A stretch of 64,000 nucleotides of DNA from assembly GCF_020171805.1 (NCBI RefSeq), contig NZ_JAIVAF010000001.1:62001-126000 (forward strand), given 5' to 3'. Shown here piece after piece: positions 15,368 to 23,715 of the stretch (within the stretch, counting starts at the first letter, position 1; each line of letters starts with the position of its first letter). Both the position numbers and the translations under genes were made by a program. Under the pieces are notes generated by a model that had not been told where the DNA came from, did not search any database, and saw only the letters and a program-made list of their open reading frames with translations. Source of the DNA: Guptibacillus algicola (lineage in GTDB: Bacteria > Bacillota > Bacilli > Bacillales > Guptibacillaceae).

Positions 15368-18061
15368 ATGAGTGAATATAACTCTCGTCAAGAAAGACGT
15401 AAAACGAAAAGTCCTAAATCAAAAGGGAAGAAAAAAGGAAAGAAAGGAACGTTCAAAAAGGTACTCCTTTCTCTCGTTGTATTGTTTTTGATCGGTATCG
15501 CTGCAGGAGGAATTACAGCGATCGCATACATCAATAACGCTCCAGAGCTAGATCCAGATTCGCTAGCAAACCCACAATCTTCTGTCATTCTCGACAGGAA
15601 CGATGAAGAAGTTCAAACGCTTGCAGGAAGTAAATCGAGAGAAGTAGCCAAAATCGATGAAATTCCAGATATCGTAAAAAACGCCTTTGTTTCTGTAGAG
15701 GATACAAGATTCTATGAACACTTTGGTATAGACCCTAGGCGTATCGGTGGAGCTGTCCTTGCTAACTTCAAGGAAGGTTTCGGTGCAGAAGGTGCAAGTA
15801 CGATTACACAGCAAGTTATTAAAAACTCGCTTCTCACGTCAGAAAAATCTCTAGAGCGAAAAGTACAAGAAGCTTACCTTTCCATCAAACTAGAACAGCA
15901 ATACACGAAAGATCAGATTCTTGAGATGTACTTGAACAAGATTTATTTCGGAAATGGTGCATGGGGAGTAGTAGATGCAGCAGAAACTTATTTCGACAAG
16001 AACATCGTTGAAGATGAATTAACTCCTGGTGAAGCAGCATTGCTTGCTGGACTACCTCAACGTCCAACAGCATATGACCCATTCGATCATCCAGAAGTAG
16101 CAGAAGAACGTAGAAACACCGTTCTTAGCTTGATGAAGAAACAAGGTGTCATCACTGCAGAAGAGCAAGAAAAATATAGTGCGATCAAAGTAAGTGATAT
16201 GGTCGTTGAAAGTAATAAAGACGAAACCGGTGAGCAATACAAAGTATTTATCGATCGTGTCGTTAAAGAACTACAAGAAAGAAAAGATATATCTGAAAAA
16301 GATATTTATTCTGGCGGATTAACGATTCACACGACGTTAGATACAAACGCTCAAGAAATTACGAATGATGTTATTTCTAACTATAATTACACAAATGACT
16401 ATATGAGGTCAGGTCTTGTCCTACTCGATACGAAGACAGGCTCTGTTCGTGCAATTGGAGAAACGCGGAAAGATGAAAGCGTCATTCCGTATGCGACAAC
16501 AGACAATCTTCAAACAGGATCTACAGCGAAACCAATCATCTCTTATGGTCCTGCGATTGAAAATATGCAGTGGTCAACAGGGCGATCGATTAAGGATGAG
16601 AAACTAGAAATTAATGGTCACCCTATAAGGAACTGGGACCGTAAATATCGTGGACAAGTATCTATGAGAAAAGCGCTAGAGTGGTCCTACAACGTACCTG
16701 CGGTTAATACATTTACGGAAGTTGGCGAAGGTCCTGCTCAGGAATTCGCTAATAAGCTTGGGCTTGGACTGGAGGACGAGAATATGGTACCAACAGCAGC
16801 GATCGGATCATTTGGCTCTTCTCCACTCGAAATGGCAGGAGCATATGCTGCATTTGGTAACAATGGTAATTACAATAAACCACACACGGTCCGAAAAGTT
16901 GTATTTCCAGATGGACGAGAAATTAATCTCGAGCCTGAATCAGTCACAGCAATGAAAGACTACACGGCTTATATGATTACAGATATGCTAAAAACTGTTG
17001 TGACAAGCGGAACTGGAACTGATGCTAAGATTTCTGGCTTACCTGTTGCAGGAAAAACAGGTACAACGAACCACCCTCAAGATGTAGTTGAATCAAAAGG
17101 GTTCCCAACTTCAGGAATTACGAGAGACGCTTGGTTCGCTGGGTATACGACGGAGTATTCTATGGCAGTTTGGACAGGGTTCAACTCTCCGAATAGCCAT
17201 TATCTTGATTCAAGTAAAGGTGAAGATGATACATCAAAGATTCTCTTTAGAGAAATCATGCGTAGAGTTTCTGAAGGGATCAATACAGCAGACTTCAAAA
17301 AACCAGATTCTGTTGTAGAAGTAGGTGTAGAGAAAGAAACTGGTTTATTACCAAGTGATTACACACCAAAAGATCAAATCGTTTATGAACTATTCGTAAA
17401 AGGTCATACACCAGAAAAAACGTCTAATAAATATCAACAACCTGAAGGTGTGAAAGACCTATCCGCTCAATATGACGAAGCTTCTAACAGTATTTCAGTT
17501 TCTTGGAAGCCAGGTGGACAGAAAGACTACACGTATAAAGTCGAAATGAGTGTTGATGGCGGTGAATACGCTACGATCTCAGAATCCAGCAATACGGCTG
17601 TTTCGGTCGACAACGTATCTCCTGGAAGCGAATTTACGTTTAAAGTAACGGCTATCGTTTCAGATACAGGGGTTACATCGAAATCTGCACAAACATCCGT
17701 CACTGTTCCAAAAGAAGAGGAACCTGAGCCTGAAGAAGAAGAAAATGAAGAAACTGATCAGGACGGCCAAGGTGAAGGTAACGATAACCAAGGCGATGGA
17801 AACAATGAAGGAAATGGTGATGGTCAGGGTAACTCCAACGGTGGCAATGATGGCACTTCCGATGACTCCGGCAATGACGGATCTAGTAACGATGGATCCG
17901 GAAACGGTCAGGGTAACGGCAATCAAGGCGATGGTGGAAATGGAAATGGCAGTGGAAATACCGGTGGGCAAGGAAATGGTCAAGGCAATGGAAGTGATGG
18001 CACAAAGCCTGAAGAAGACAACGAGGGCTCTACCACCGATTTAATTCCGCAAAACAATTGA
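15368..18061 (+). CDS. ponA: Class A penicillin-binding protein 1 (bifunctional)
   Basis: 897 residues. It polymerises and cross-links peptidoglycan at the outer face of the membrane. In order: a Lys-rich cytoplasmic tail; a membrane helix at about 32-55; the GT51 glycosyltransferase with VEDTRFYEHFGID (catalytic Glu about 111) and GASTITQQ; the transpeptidase with STAKP (Ser about 385), SYN near residue 443 and KTGTT (Lys about 563); a fibronectin-III-like domain at about 695-780; and a tail of about 100 residues, first Glu-rich, then made of Gly/Asn/Asp/Gln repeats. It is downstream of recU (75 bp), as in B. subtilis. The repeats are longer than in most relatives. Confidence 0.97.
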   Translation: MSEYNSRQERRKTKSPKSKGKKKGKKGTFKKVLLSLVVLFLIGIAAGGITAIAYINNAPELDPDSLANPQSSVILDRNDEEVQTLAGSKSREVAKIDEIPDIVKNAFVSVEDTRFYEHFGIDPRRIGGAVLANFKEGFGAEGASTITQQVIKNSLLTSEKSLERKVQEAYLSIKLEQQYTKDQILEMYLNKIYFGNGAWGVVDAAETYFDKNIVEDELTPGEAALLAGLPQRPTAYDPFDHPEVAEERRNTVLSLMKKQGVITAEEQEKYSAIKVSDMVVESNKDETGEQYKVFIDRVVKELQERKDISEKDIYSGGLTIHTTLDTNAQEITNDVISNYNYTNDYMRSGLVLLDTKTGSVRAIGETRKDESVIPYATTDNLQTGSTAKPIISYGPAIENMQWSTGRSIKDEKLEINGHPIRNWDRKYRGQVSMRKALEWSYNVPAVNTFTEVGEGPAQEFANKLGLGLEDENMVPTAAIGSFGSSPLEMAGAYAAFGNNGNYNKPHTVRKVVFPDGREINLEPESVTAMKDYTAYMITDMLKTVVTSGTGTDAKISGLPVAGKTGTTNHPQDVVESKGFPTSGITRDAWFAGYTTEYSMAVWTGFNSPNSHYLDSSKGEDDTSKILFREIMRRVSEGINTADFKKPDSVVEVGVEKETGLLPSDYTPKDQIVYELFVKGHTPEKTSNKYQQPEGVKDLSAQYDEASNSISVSWKPGGQKDYTYKVEMSVDGGEYATISESSNTAVSVDNVSPGSEFTFKVTAIVSDTGVTSKSAQTSVTVPKEEEPEPEEEENEETDQDGQGEGNDNQGDGNNEGNGDGQGNSNGGNDGTSDDSGNDGSSNDGSGNGQGNGNQGDGGNGNGSGNTGGQGNGQGNGSDGTKPEEDNEGSTTDLIPQNN

Positions 18062-18065
18062 TAGC

Positions 18066-18100
18066 AAAAGGCCAATCGGACTTATTCCGATTGGCTTTTC
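18066..18100. terminator. Terminator between ponA and ypoC
   Basis: A stem of about 14 bp built on GCCAATCGGA / TCCGATTGGC with A/T-rich ends, usable in both directions. Confidence 0.9.
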
Positions 18101-18588
18101 TTTATGGCTTCATTTTTCATCCACTTTTTATGAAGATCATTTACAAGCTCACGTAATTGGACAAAAGCTGTGTAATGATCATAGTGATCGATAACGTACT
18201 GCAATCGTTCTTTTCCATTAATTGGTGCAATTTCTATGCATGTAAACTTCTCTTGCCACAGACCTACAAGTGCCATTTCTTCATTTATCCAGAACAAAGC
18301 TTCTATGAAATAGCCGATTTGATAAACCATTTCTATACTAGCTTCCTTCTTATTCCTGTTAGAAAACAGCGTTCCTATATTCAGATGGACTTCATTCCAT
18401 TGTTCAAAATATGCTTTCACATACGGTGCAGGCGCATACCATGGATACGCACGATTCGTTTGACGCGCGCTTCTTTCGTAGCTGAATGGGTTACGTTTAC
18501 TACTTGTTTGAAATTCTTCATGCCAATCAAATTCATTAAAAAATAAAGAATGCATAAGTTCGCTCGAAATCACTTCTTTATTTCCCAT
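18082..18588 (-). CDS. ypoC: YpoC-like protein
   Basis: 168 residues in the ypoC position between nth and ponA. It is acidic and helical, with aromatic-rich AYPWYAPAPYVKAYFEQW and a helical repeat around VYQIGYFIEALFWINEEM. The family function is unknown. The frame overlaps the 3' end of nth by 11 bp (ATG 18588; a GTG at 18597 is an alternative), so translation is probably coupled to nth. No strong ribosome site is present, consistent with coupling. Confidence 0.82.
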   Translation of the reverse strand: MGNKEVISSELMHSLFFNEFDWHEEFQTSSKRNPFSYERSARQTNRAYPWYAPAPYVKAYFEQWNEVHLNIGTLFSNRNKKEASIEMVYQIGYFIEALFWINEEMALVGLWQEKFTCIEIAPINGKERLQYVIDHYDHYTAFVQLRELVNDLHKKWMKNEAIKKSQSE

Positions 18589-19240
18589 TTTGTGCACGTT
18601 TCTTCATTCGTTTTTGCCCTTCTCTACACAAATCTAAAAGTGGACAAATCTCACATTTAGGTGATTGAGCCCTGCAATGGTATCTCCCAAAGAAAATAAA
18701 GCGATGGTGTGATACGGACCATTCATCTTTAGGGATCTTTCTCATTAGCGTTTTTTCAACTTCAAGCACAGAGTCTTTCCATCTGCAGATACCTAGCCGC
18801 TTGCTAACTCGCTCCACATGAGTATCCACAGCGATATAAGGTAGATCAAAGGCAACAGATGCTATGACGTTCGCTGTTTTTCGCCCTACTCCTGGTAATA
18901 GCATTAGCTCATCACGATCTTGTGGGAGCTTCCCTCCATACTCTTCTACCACCATACGAGCGAGCTTTTTAATATTCTTAGCTTTATTTCTAAATAGACC
19001 TATCCTTCTAATGTCGTTTTCTAACTCTTCTAAAGGAACCTCTAAATAATCCTCAGGTTTCTTGTACTTTTCAAAGAGACCAGGTGTTACTTTATTAACG
19101 AGTGCATCCGTACACTGTGCAGATAGAACAACCGCAATGGTCAGTTCAAATGGTGTAGAATGATGAAGCTCACAGTGCGCATCGGGGAACATTTCTTGCA
19201 TTGAATCTAGTACAGTTCGAATCTGTGGCTTTGTTAACAA
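18578..19240 (-). CDS. nth: Endonuclease III
   Basis: 220 residues. A DNA glycosylase/AP lyase that removes oxidised pyrimidines. Seen: LSAQCTDALVNKVTP near residue 40; the helix-hairpin-helix LPGVGRKTANV near 110 with its catalytic Lys; the catalytic Asp in AVDTHVERV near 135; and the 4Fe-4S ligands C-x6-C-x2-C-x5-C near 190-206. TTG 19240 (MLTKPQI) lies 6 nt after GGAGGG and gives the usual start; ATG 19258 precedes the ribosome site. It is separated from dnaD by a terminator, unlike the tighter arrangement in B. subtilis. Confidence 0.97.
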   Translation of the reverse strand: MLTKPQIRTVLDSMQEMFPDAHCELHHSTPFELTIAVVLSAQCTDALVNKVTPGLFEKYKKPEDYLEVPLEELENDIRRIGLFRNKAKNIKKLARMVVEEYGGKLPQDRDELMLLPGVGRKTANVIASVAFDLPYIAVDTHVERVSKRLGICRWKDSVLEVEKTLMRKIPKDEWSVSHHRFIFFGRYHCRAQSPKCEICPLLDLCREGQKRMKKRAQNGK

Positions 19241-19263
19241 CAATAGCCCTCCTTCCATTAACG

Positions 19264-19292
19264 TAAAAAAAACGGGAGGTTAGCTCCCGTTT
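19264..19292 (-). terminator. Terminator between dnaD and nth
   Basis: AAACGGGAG pairs with CTCCCGTTT (loop GTTAG), followed on the minus strand by eight T. Confidence 0.9.
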
Positions 19293-19310
19293 CATCACCT
19301 TATCGTCTGT

Positions 19311-20024
19311 CTATTTACCGAGCCAATTATAGATTGGAGCACTCGTATTTGTTGTGTTCTCAGACTTAGATGATGGTGTTTTTTTTTCATATTGACGCTT
19401 CCTAAACTTCTCTCCGTAAGCCCTTGCCTGATCAATTGTTTGGATATTATTTCGCTTCCATTCGAACAATATACGATCAATATAGCGGAAGTTTAATTTC
19501 CCTGCAAGTACTGACTCTTTTAATGCTGCTTTAATAAGTTCAGGTTCATGCTTATCACCATCGATCCACATCGCAAGTGTTTCACATTCAATTGGAGAAA
19601 GAGGTCTTGCAAACTCTCGTTCAAAAAGAGTATAGAGACTCTCTTCATTCTGTGCATTCTTCTCAGCTTTTGATTCAGCTTCTTGCTGCTCTAACTTCGT
19701 AAAGATTCGTTCCCAAAGTGGAAGTAACGAATAGGCTTCGGAATAATACCCTTTTTCTTCATCACGATGCTCATCAATTGTTAAGACGCCTTTTTGCATG
19801 AGCTGCTGTATTTTATCCATGCACGTTTGAGGCGTATACGTCATTTCAGACGCGAGTTCCTCAGGAGTAGGAAACGAGTTACCATGCTCTATAAACCCAT
19901 GTAGCTTTATTAAAAAGAAGCAGTCTTCCTCATGAAGCCCTACTGTAGCATAATGGTTTAGTAACAGCCTCGGTATTGACACGTGTCCCCCGTTCAACAA
20001 TTGAATAATATGTTCTTTCTTCAT
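19311..20024 (-). CDS. dnaD: DNA replication initiation protein DnaD
   Basis: 237 residues. DnaD works with DnaB/DnaI to load the replicative helicase at oriC and at stalled forks. Seen: the N-terminal winged-helix DDBH1 domain (ISIPRLLLNHYATVGL, ELASEMTYTPQTCMDKIQQL) at about 15-100, and the DDBH2 domain (YTLFEREFARPLSPIECETLAMWID and the YIDRILFEWKRNNI stretch) at about 130-205, the latter being the DNA-binding YxxxIxxxW motif. ATG 20024 follows AGAGGTGG. An extended -10 promoter lies just upstream. Confidence 0.97.
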   Translation of the reverse strand: MKKEHIIQLLNGGHVSIPRLLLNHYATVGLHEEDCFFLIKLHGFIEHGNSFPTPEELASEMTYTPQTCMDKIQQLMQKGVLTIDEHRDEEKGYYSEAYSLLPLWERIFTKLEQQEAESKAEKNAQNEESLYTLFEREFARPLSPIECETLAMWIDGDKHEPELIKAALKESVLAGKLNFRYIDRILFEWKRNNIQTIDQARAYGEKFRKRQYEKKTPSSKSENTTNTSAPIYNWLGK

Positions 20025-20044
20025 CCCATCCACCTCTACCTTTC

Positions 20045-20050
20045 ATTATA
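20045..20050 (-). promoter_or_regulatory. Extended -10 promoter of dnaD
   Basis: Minus-strand TGC-TATAAT at 20045-20053 with a perfect hexamer; the -35 is poor. It lies about 15-20 bp before the ribosome site. Confidence 0.55.
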
Positions 20051-20154
20051 GCATGCCGGCATTTTGTGATGGGGAGAAAACCATCGATTGATCATTTTCA
20101 ATGTATCCCTTTTTAACCAGTGTAAAAAAATACGGCAATTTTCTCATATAAAGA

Positions 20155-20179
20155 CGCTCCCTTCATAAAGAAAGAAGCG
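20155..20179 (-). terminator. Probable terminator of asnS
   Basis: A 10-bp stem including G-U pairs (minus strand CGCTTCTTTC with GAAGGGAGCG) and a 5-nt loop; the T-tract after it is weak (TCTTTATA). Confidence 0.55.
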
Positions 20180-20198
20180 CCATAGCATTGTTAGTTTA

Positions 20199-21491
20199 TC
20201 ACGGATACAATCTGTTTAAAAGTCTAGGGAATGGAATGGTTTCACGAACGTGCTCCACGCCTGAAAGCCATGCGACAGTTCTTTCTAGTCCAAGACCAAA
20301 TCCAGAATGCGGTACAGATCCGTACTTACGTAGTTCTAAATACCATTTATACGCTTCATCTGTTAAACCATGCTCCTCATAACGCTTTTCCATAAGAGCA
20401 AGGTCATCGATACGCTGACTACCACCGATAATCTCCCCATATCCTTCAGGAGCGATCAAGTCTGCACATAGAACAACTTCTTCACGTTCAGGATCAGGCT
20501 TCATGTAGAATGCTTTAATATCCTTAGGATAGTTTGTGATGAAGACCGGCTTCTCAAAGCTTTCTGCGATCGCCGTTTCATGAGGCGCACCGAAGTCCTC
20601 TCCCCATTCAATATCAGTAAATCCTTTTTCCTTCAATAACGTAATCGCATCATCATACGAAATGCGAGGGAATGGCGCTTGAATAGCTTCAAGCTTCGCT
20701 ACGTCACGTCCTAAAGTCTTCAATTCGATCTGGCAATTCTCAAGTACGGATTTCACAAGGAAACTTACATATTGTTCTTGAACTTCAAGGCTTTCCTCGT
20801 GGTCCATGAATGCCATCTCAGGTTCGATCATCCAAAATTCAATTAGATGACGACGTGTCTTTGACTTCTCTGCTCTGAACGTTGGTCCAAATGAGAAGAC
20901 TCTTCCAAAAGCCATAGCCGCTGCTTCCATGTATAGCTGACCACTTTGAGAAAGATAAGCATCTTCTTCAAAGTATTTCGTATGGAATAAGTCAGTTGTA
21001 CCTTCTGCTGAGCTACCAGTCAAAATCGGTGGGTCAATCTTTACGAAGTCATTTTCGTTATAGAATTGGTAAGTTGCTCGAATGATTTCATTACGAATAC
21101 GCAGGATCGCGTTTTGACGCTGAGAACGGATCCAAAGGTGACGGTTATCCATAAGAAATTCCGTTCCATGCTCTTTCGGAGTAATCGGATAATCCACTGC
21201 TTCGTGAATTAATTCAATGTCCGTAACGGTTAATTCATAACCTGACTGTGAACGATCATCTTCACGGACAGTTCCTGTAACCCAAACAGAAGACTCTTGC
21301 GTAAGTCCCTTTGCAGCTTCCCAAGCTTCTTCTGAAACTTCCTTCTTCACCATGACACCTTGAATAAATCCAGTACCGTCTCGTAGCTGTAAGAACTGAA
21401 TCTTGCCGCTAGAGCGTTTATTATGTAGCCATGCTCCTATCGTTACAGTTTGCTCGACTTTTTTACTTACGTTTGAAATCGTCGTTTTCAC
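20199..21491 (-). CDS. asnS: Asparaginyl-tRNA synthetase
   Basis: 430 residues. Class IIb synthetase that charges tRNA-Asn. Seen: an N-terminal OB-fold anticodon domain (about 1-100, with [25 protein letters not shown]); motif 1 in the helix beginning [19 protein letters not shown]; motif 2 [21 protein letters not shown] near 215-235; and motif 3 [12 protein letters not shown] near 405. GTG 21491 follows GGAGGG. A good sigma-A promoter gives a short leader; I see no T-box in it. The order asnS-dnaD and aspB-asnS is as in B. subtilis. Confidence 0.98.
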   Translation of the reverse strand: MKTTISNVSKKVEQTVTIGAWLHNKRSSGKIQFLQLRDGTGFIQGVMVKKEVSEEAWEAAKGLTQESSVWVTGTVREDDRSQSGYELTVTDIELIHEAVDYPITPKEHGTEFLMDNRHLWIRSQRQNAILRIRNEIIRATYQFYNENDFVKIDPPILTGSSAEGTTDLFHTKYFEEDAYLSQSGQLYMEAAAMAFGRVFSFGPTFRAEKSKTRRHLIEFWMIEPEMAFMDHEESLEVQEQYVSFLVKSVLENCQIELKTLGRDVAKLEAIQAPFPRISYDDAITLLKEKGFTDIEWGEDFGAPHETAIAESFEKPVFITNYPKDIKAFYMKPDPEREEVVLCADLIAPEGYGEIIGGSQRIDDLALMEKRYEEHGLTDEAYKWYLELRKYGSVPHSGFGLGLERTVAWLSGVEHVRETIPFPRLLNRLYP

Positions 21492-21569
21492 TTCTTAATT
21501 CCCTCCAACTTATATAGAAACGTGTGGGCCATACACTTCTAGATAGCCTCTTAATCGTAATCACTTTGT

Positions 21570-21598
21570 ATTATACCTGTCCACTCTTTGTTCTACAA
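21570..21598 (-). promoter_or_regulatory. Sigma-A promoter of asnS
   Basis: Minus-strand TTGTAG (21593-21598), a 17-nt spacer and TATAAT (21570-21575). Confidence 0.75.
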
Positions 21599-21603
21599 CA
21601 TAC

Positions 21604-22797
21604 TTAGACTGCTGACGTTTGTTTAGATGTTACAAAACGTTCAATTCGCGTAATCGCCTCAAGAATAACATCTAAAGAAGTCGCATACGAAAGACGAACA
21701 TTGTCAGGAGACCCGAATCCTGATCCTGGTACGAGTGCAACCTTTTCTTCTTCCAACAGTCCTTTAACAAACGCATCTACAGAATCGAAACCAGTCGATT
21801 TTGCTGCTTCTTTCGCATTTGGGAAAAGATAGAATGCACCTTTAGGCTTCACACACGTAAAACCTGGAATCTCACTCAAACGCTGATGTACGATGTTAAG
21901 TCGCTCTTCAAATGCTTTATTCATCGTCTCTACAGGTTCTTGAGTGCCTTCGTAGGCCGCAAGTGCTGCATATTGAGAAATCGAAGTTGGATTCGATGTT
22001 GAGTGACTCGCTAGGTTAGTCATAGCTTTAATGATTTTCCTATTCCCTGTTGCGTATCCTATTCTCCAACCTGTCATCGAGTGGGATTTCGACACACCAT
22101 TGATCACAACGGTTTGTTCTTTTAACTCATTCGAAAGTTGAGCGATCGATGTGTGTTTCTCACCTTCGTAAACAAGCTTCTCATAGATTTCATCAGAGAT
22201 AATGAGAATATTGTTTTCAAGACAGAACGCTCCGATTTTCTCTAACTCTTCTGCCGAGTAGATGGAACCTGTAGGATTGGAAGGAGAATTGATCACGATC
22301 GCTTGCGTCTTTGATGTAACAACTTCTTTTAGTTGATCAACTGACACCTTAAACTCATTTTCTTCCTTGCCTTCAACATATACAGGATCACCGCCTGCTA
22401 ATTTAACTTGCTCAGGGTAGCTTACCCAATACGGAGTTGGTATGATCACTTCGTCACCTTCATCCAGGATGACTTGGAAAAGCGTGTACAAAGCGTGCTT
22501 CGCTCCTGTACAAACGATCACTTCTTCAGGTGTATACGAGATGTTCTGATCACTTTCAAATTTAGTGATGATGCTTTTCTTAAGGGGAAGAATTCCACCT
22601 GCTGGCGTATACTTTGTTAAGCCATCTTTCATTGCTTTCTCAGCAGCTAAAAGAATATGTTCTGGAGTATTAAAATCAGGCTCACCAGCTCCAAGACCGA
22701 TCACATCGTGACCTTCTTCTTTCAATGCTTTTGCTTTGGCTGTAATCTCTAGTGTGGCAGAAGGCGTAAGTGCCGCCACTCTGTTAGATAGTTTCAT
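21604..22797 (-). CDS. aspB: Aspartate aminotransferase AspB
   Basis: 397 residues, PLP fold type I, subgroup I-gamma. It interconverts aspartate and oxaloacetate with glutamate as partner. Seen: GLGAGEPDFNTPEHI near residue 35, SPSNPTGS near 170, ISDEIYEKLVYEG near 200, and the PLP Lys in NGVSKSHSMTGWRIGY near 235. ATG 22797 follows AGGAGG. It follows ypmB by 24 bp in an operon with ypmA and ypmB, the conserved Bacillus cluster. Confidence 0.95.
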   Translation of the reverse strand: MKLSNRVAALTPSATLEITAKAKALKEEGHDVIGLGAGEPDFNTPEHILLAAEKAMKDGLTKYTPAGGILPLKKSIITKFESDQNISYTPEEVIVCTGAKHALYTLFQVILDEGDEVIIPTPYWVSYPEQVKLAGGDPVYVEGKEENEFKVSVDQLKEVVTSKTQAIVINSPSNPTGSIYSAEELEKIGAFCLENNILIISDEIYEKLVYEGEKHTSIAQLSNELKEQTVVINGVSKSHSMTGWRIGYATGNRKIIKAMTNLASHSTSNPTSISQYAALAAYEGTQEPVETMNKAFEERLNIVHQRLSEIPGFTCVKPKGAFYLFPNAKEAAKSTGFDSVDAFVKGLLEEEKVALVPGSGFGSPDNVRLSYATSLDVILEAITRIERFVTSKQTSAV

Positions 22798-22821
22798 CCC
22801 ACTCTTCCTCCTTCGTATTCC

Positions 22822-23307
22822 TTAACTTTGTTTAATGCTTCTTGAGCGCCAGTATTCACCGTTACTGAAATAGTAGTATGCAAACGTATATCGATCATTG
22901 GCATCTACAAACGTTGCTTCCCAAACAAGTACTTCTTTTCCTTCTTGATTAACTTCTATTCCTGGCTTGATATTGATTATTTCTGAAGGGGAAAATCGTT
23001 CCGTTAAGTTTGACTTAACGACTTCTGAGGTTACACCATCATCTGCTTTTTTTGTAACAGAAGATTCCTTTTTTTCAGGAACCCAAGTATATACGCTCTC
23101 TCCCTCATCATTTTTCCCCCTGAACACCACATAAGCGCCATTTGTGCCATGGTAATGAATCGTTTCTTCTATTGTGTTTAATTCTGCAACACGTTTGGCT
23201 TTCTCTTCTAACTTGTCAGGGCTTTCTTTAATTGAATGATAAAAAGAGAAACCCTGCCAAATCCCTACACCAAGAACTAAAACTAATATTATCCAGAAAA
23301 TTCGCAT
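22822..23307 (-). CDS. ypmB: YpmB, membrane-anchored PepSY-like protein
   Basis: 161 residues. One N-terminal membrane helix (residues 2-24, IFWIILVLVLGVGIWQGF) is followed by an extracytoplasmic domain with two weak PepSY-like repeats and a C-terminal DANDRYTFAYYYFSNGEYW. In Bacillus YpmB sits between ypmA and aspB, as here. The biochemical role is unknown. ATG 23307 follows AGGGTG closely. It is separated from ypmA by 13 bp. Confidence 0.9.
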   Translation of the reverse strand: MRIFWIILVLVLGVGIWQGFSFYHSIKESPDKLEEKAKRVAELNTIEETIHYHGTNGAYVVFRGKNDEGESVYTWVPEKKESSVTKKADDGVTSEVVKSNLTERFSPSEIINIKPGIEVNQEGKEVLVWEATFVDANDRYTFAYYYFSNGEYWRSRSIKQS

Positions 23308-23320
23308 ACGAACACCCTAT

Positions 23321-23491
23321 TTATGTACGATAGATAGTAAAAACCATCTTTTCCTGATCCTCTTCATCAAGGGCCAGACCAAACATTAAATCCCTTTCTT
23401 TCAACGTTCGATTTAACGCGTCTACGATTTTGTAAATATCAAGGGATTTTGTAACTTTCACTGTTGATAATACTTCGATATTACTCTCCAC
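23321..23491 (-). CDS. ypmA: YpmA, DUF4264 family small protein
   Basis: 56 residues, the same size as B. subtilis YpmA. The pattern MESNIEVLSTVKVTKSLDIY and the end ERDLMFGLALDEEDQEKMVF plus TIYRT match the family closely. The function is unknown. GTG 23491 is 5 nt after AGGGAGATGA; an in-frame ATG nine bases upstream (23500) lies inside the ribosome site. It heads the ypmA-ypmB-aspB unit. Confidence 0.9.
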   Translation of the reverse strand: MESNIEVLSTVKVTKSLDIYKIVDALNRTLKERDLMFGLALDEEDQEKMVFTIYRT

Positions 23492-23548
23492 TCGTGTCAT
23501 CTCCCTATTTAGTTTGGATATTCCATCAACGCAAATATTTGCTACTTA

Positions 23549-23660
23549 TAGTTTGCTTTCTTCGTGACAAACTAAAAGTACCGCAAAAGCGGGAACGGTG
23601 CAAACCGTAATACTCGCCCCACTATCCAACAATTGCCTGCGTTAGACGCAGGCTTTTCTA
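23549..23660 (+). ncRNA. Candidate structured small RNA, class unknown
   Basis: On the plus strand four helices follow one another: TAGTTTG/CAAACTA (23549-23574); an AGTA/TACT helix enclosing CCGC-AAAA-GCGG and ACGGT-GCAA-ACCGT (23577-23613), the second closed by a GNRA-type GCAA loop; a C-rich single strand CTCGCCCCACTATCC; and GCCTGCG-TTAGA-CGCAGGC followed by TTTTCTATTT, which looks like an intrinsic terminator. A C-rich strand before a terminator is typical of regulatory sRNAs in Firmicutes. I could not find a convincing promoter, and the region could instead be part of the ypmA leader read on the other strand. Confidence 0.45.
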
Positions 23661-23663
23661 TTT
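23635..23663 (+). terminator. Intrinsic terminator of the candidate small RNA
   Basis: A 7-bp GC-rich perfect stem with a 5-nt loop and TTTTCTATTT on the plus strand only. No annotated plus-strand gene needs it. Confidence 0.6.
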
Positions 23664-23715
23664 CTGACCTTACCTTATTTTTAAATAAGTTCGCGTATTT
23701 TGCAATACTTATTGT

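Noticed and set aside
17660-18044. Alternate-frame and antisense reading frames over the ponA tail
   Set aside because: Open only because the ponA repeats avoid stops in all frames; no ribosome sites.
21492-21603. T-box leader before asnS
   Set aside because: The leader is only about 70 nt and lacks the T-box sequence and an antiterminator; a plain promoter is present.
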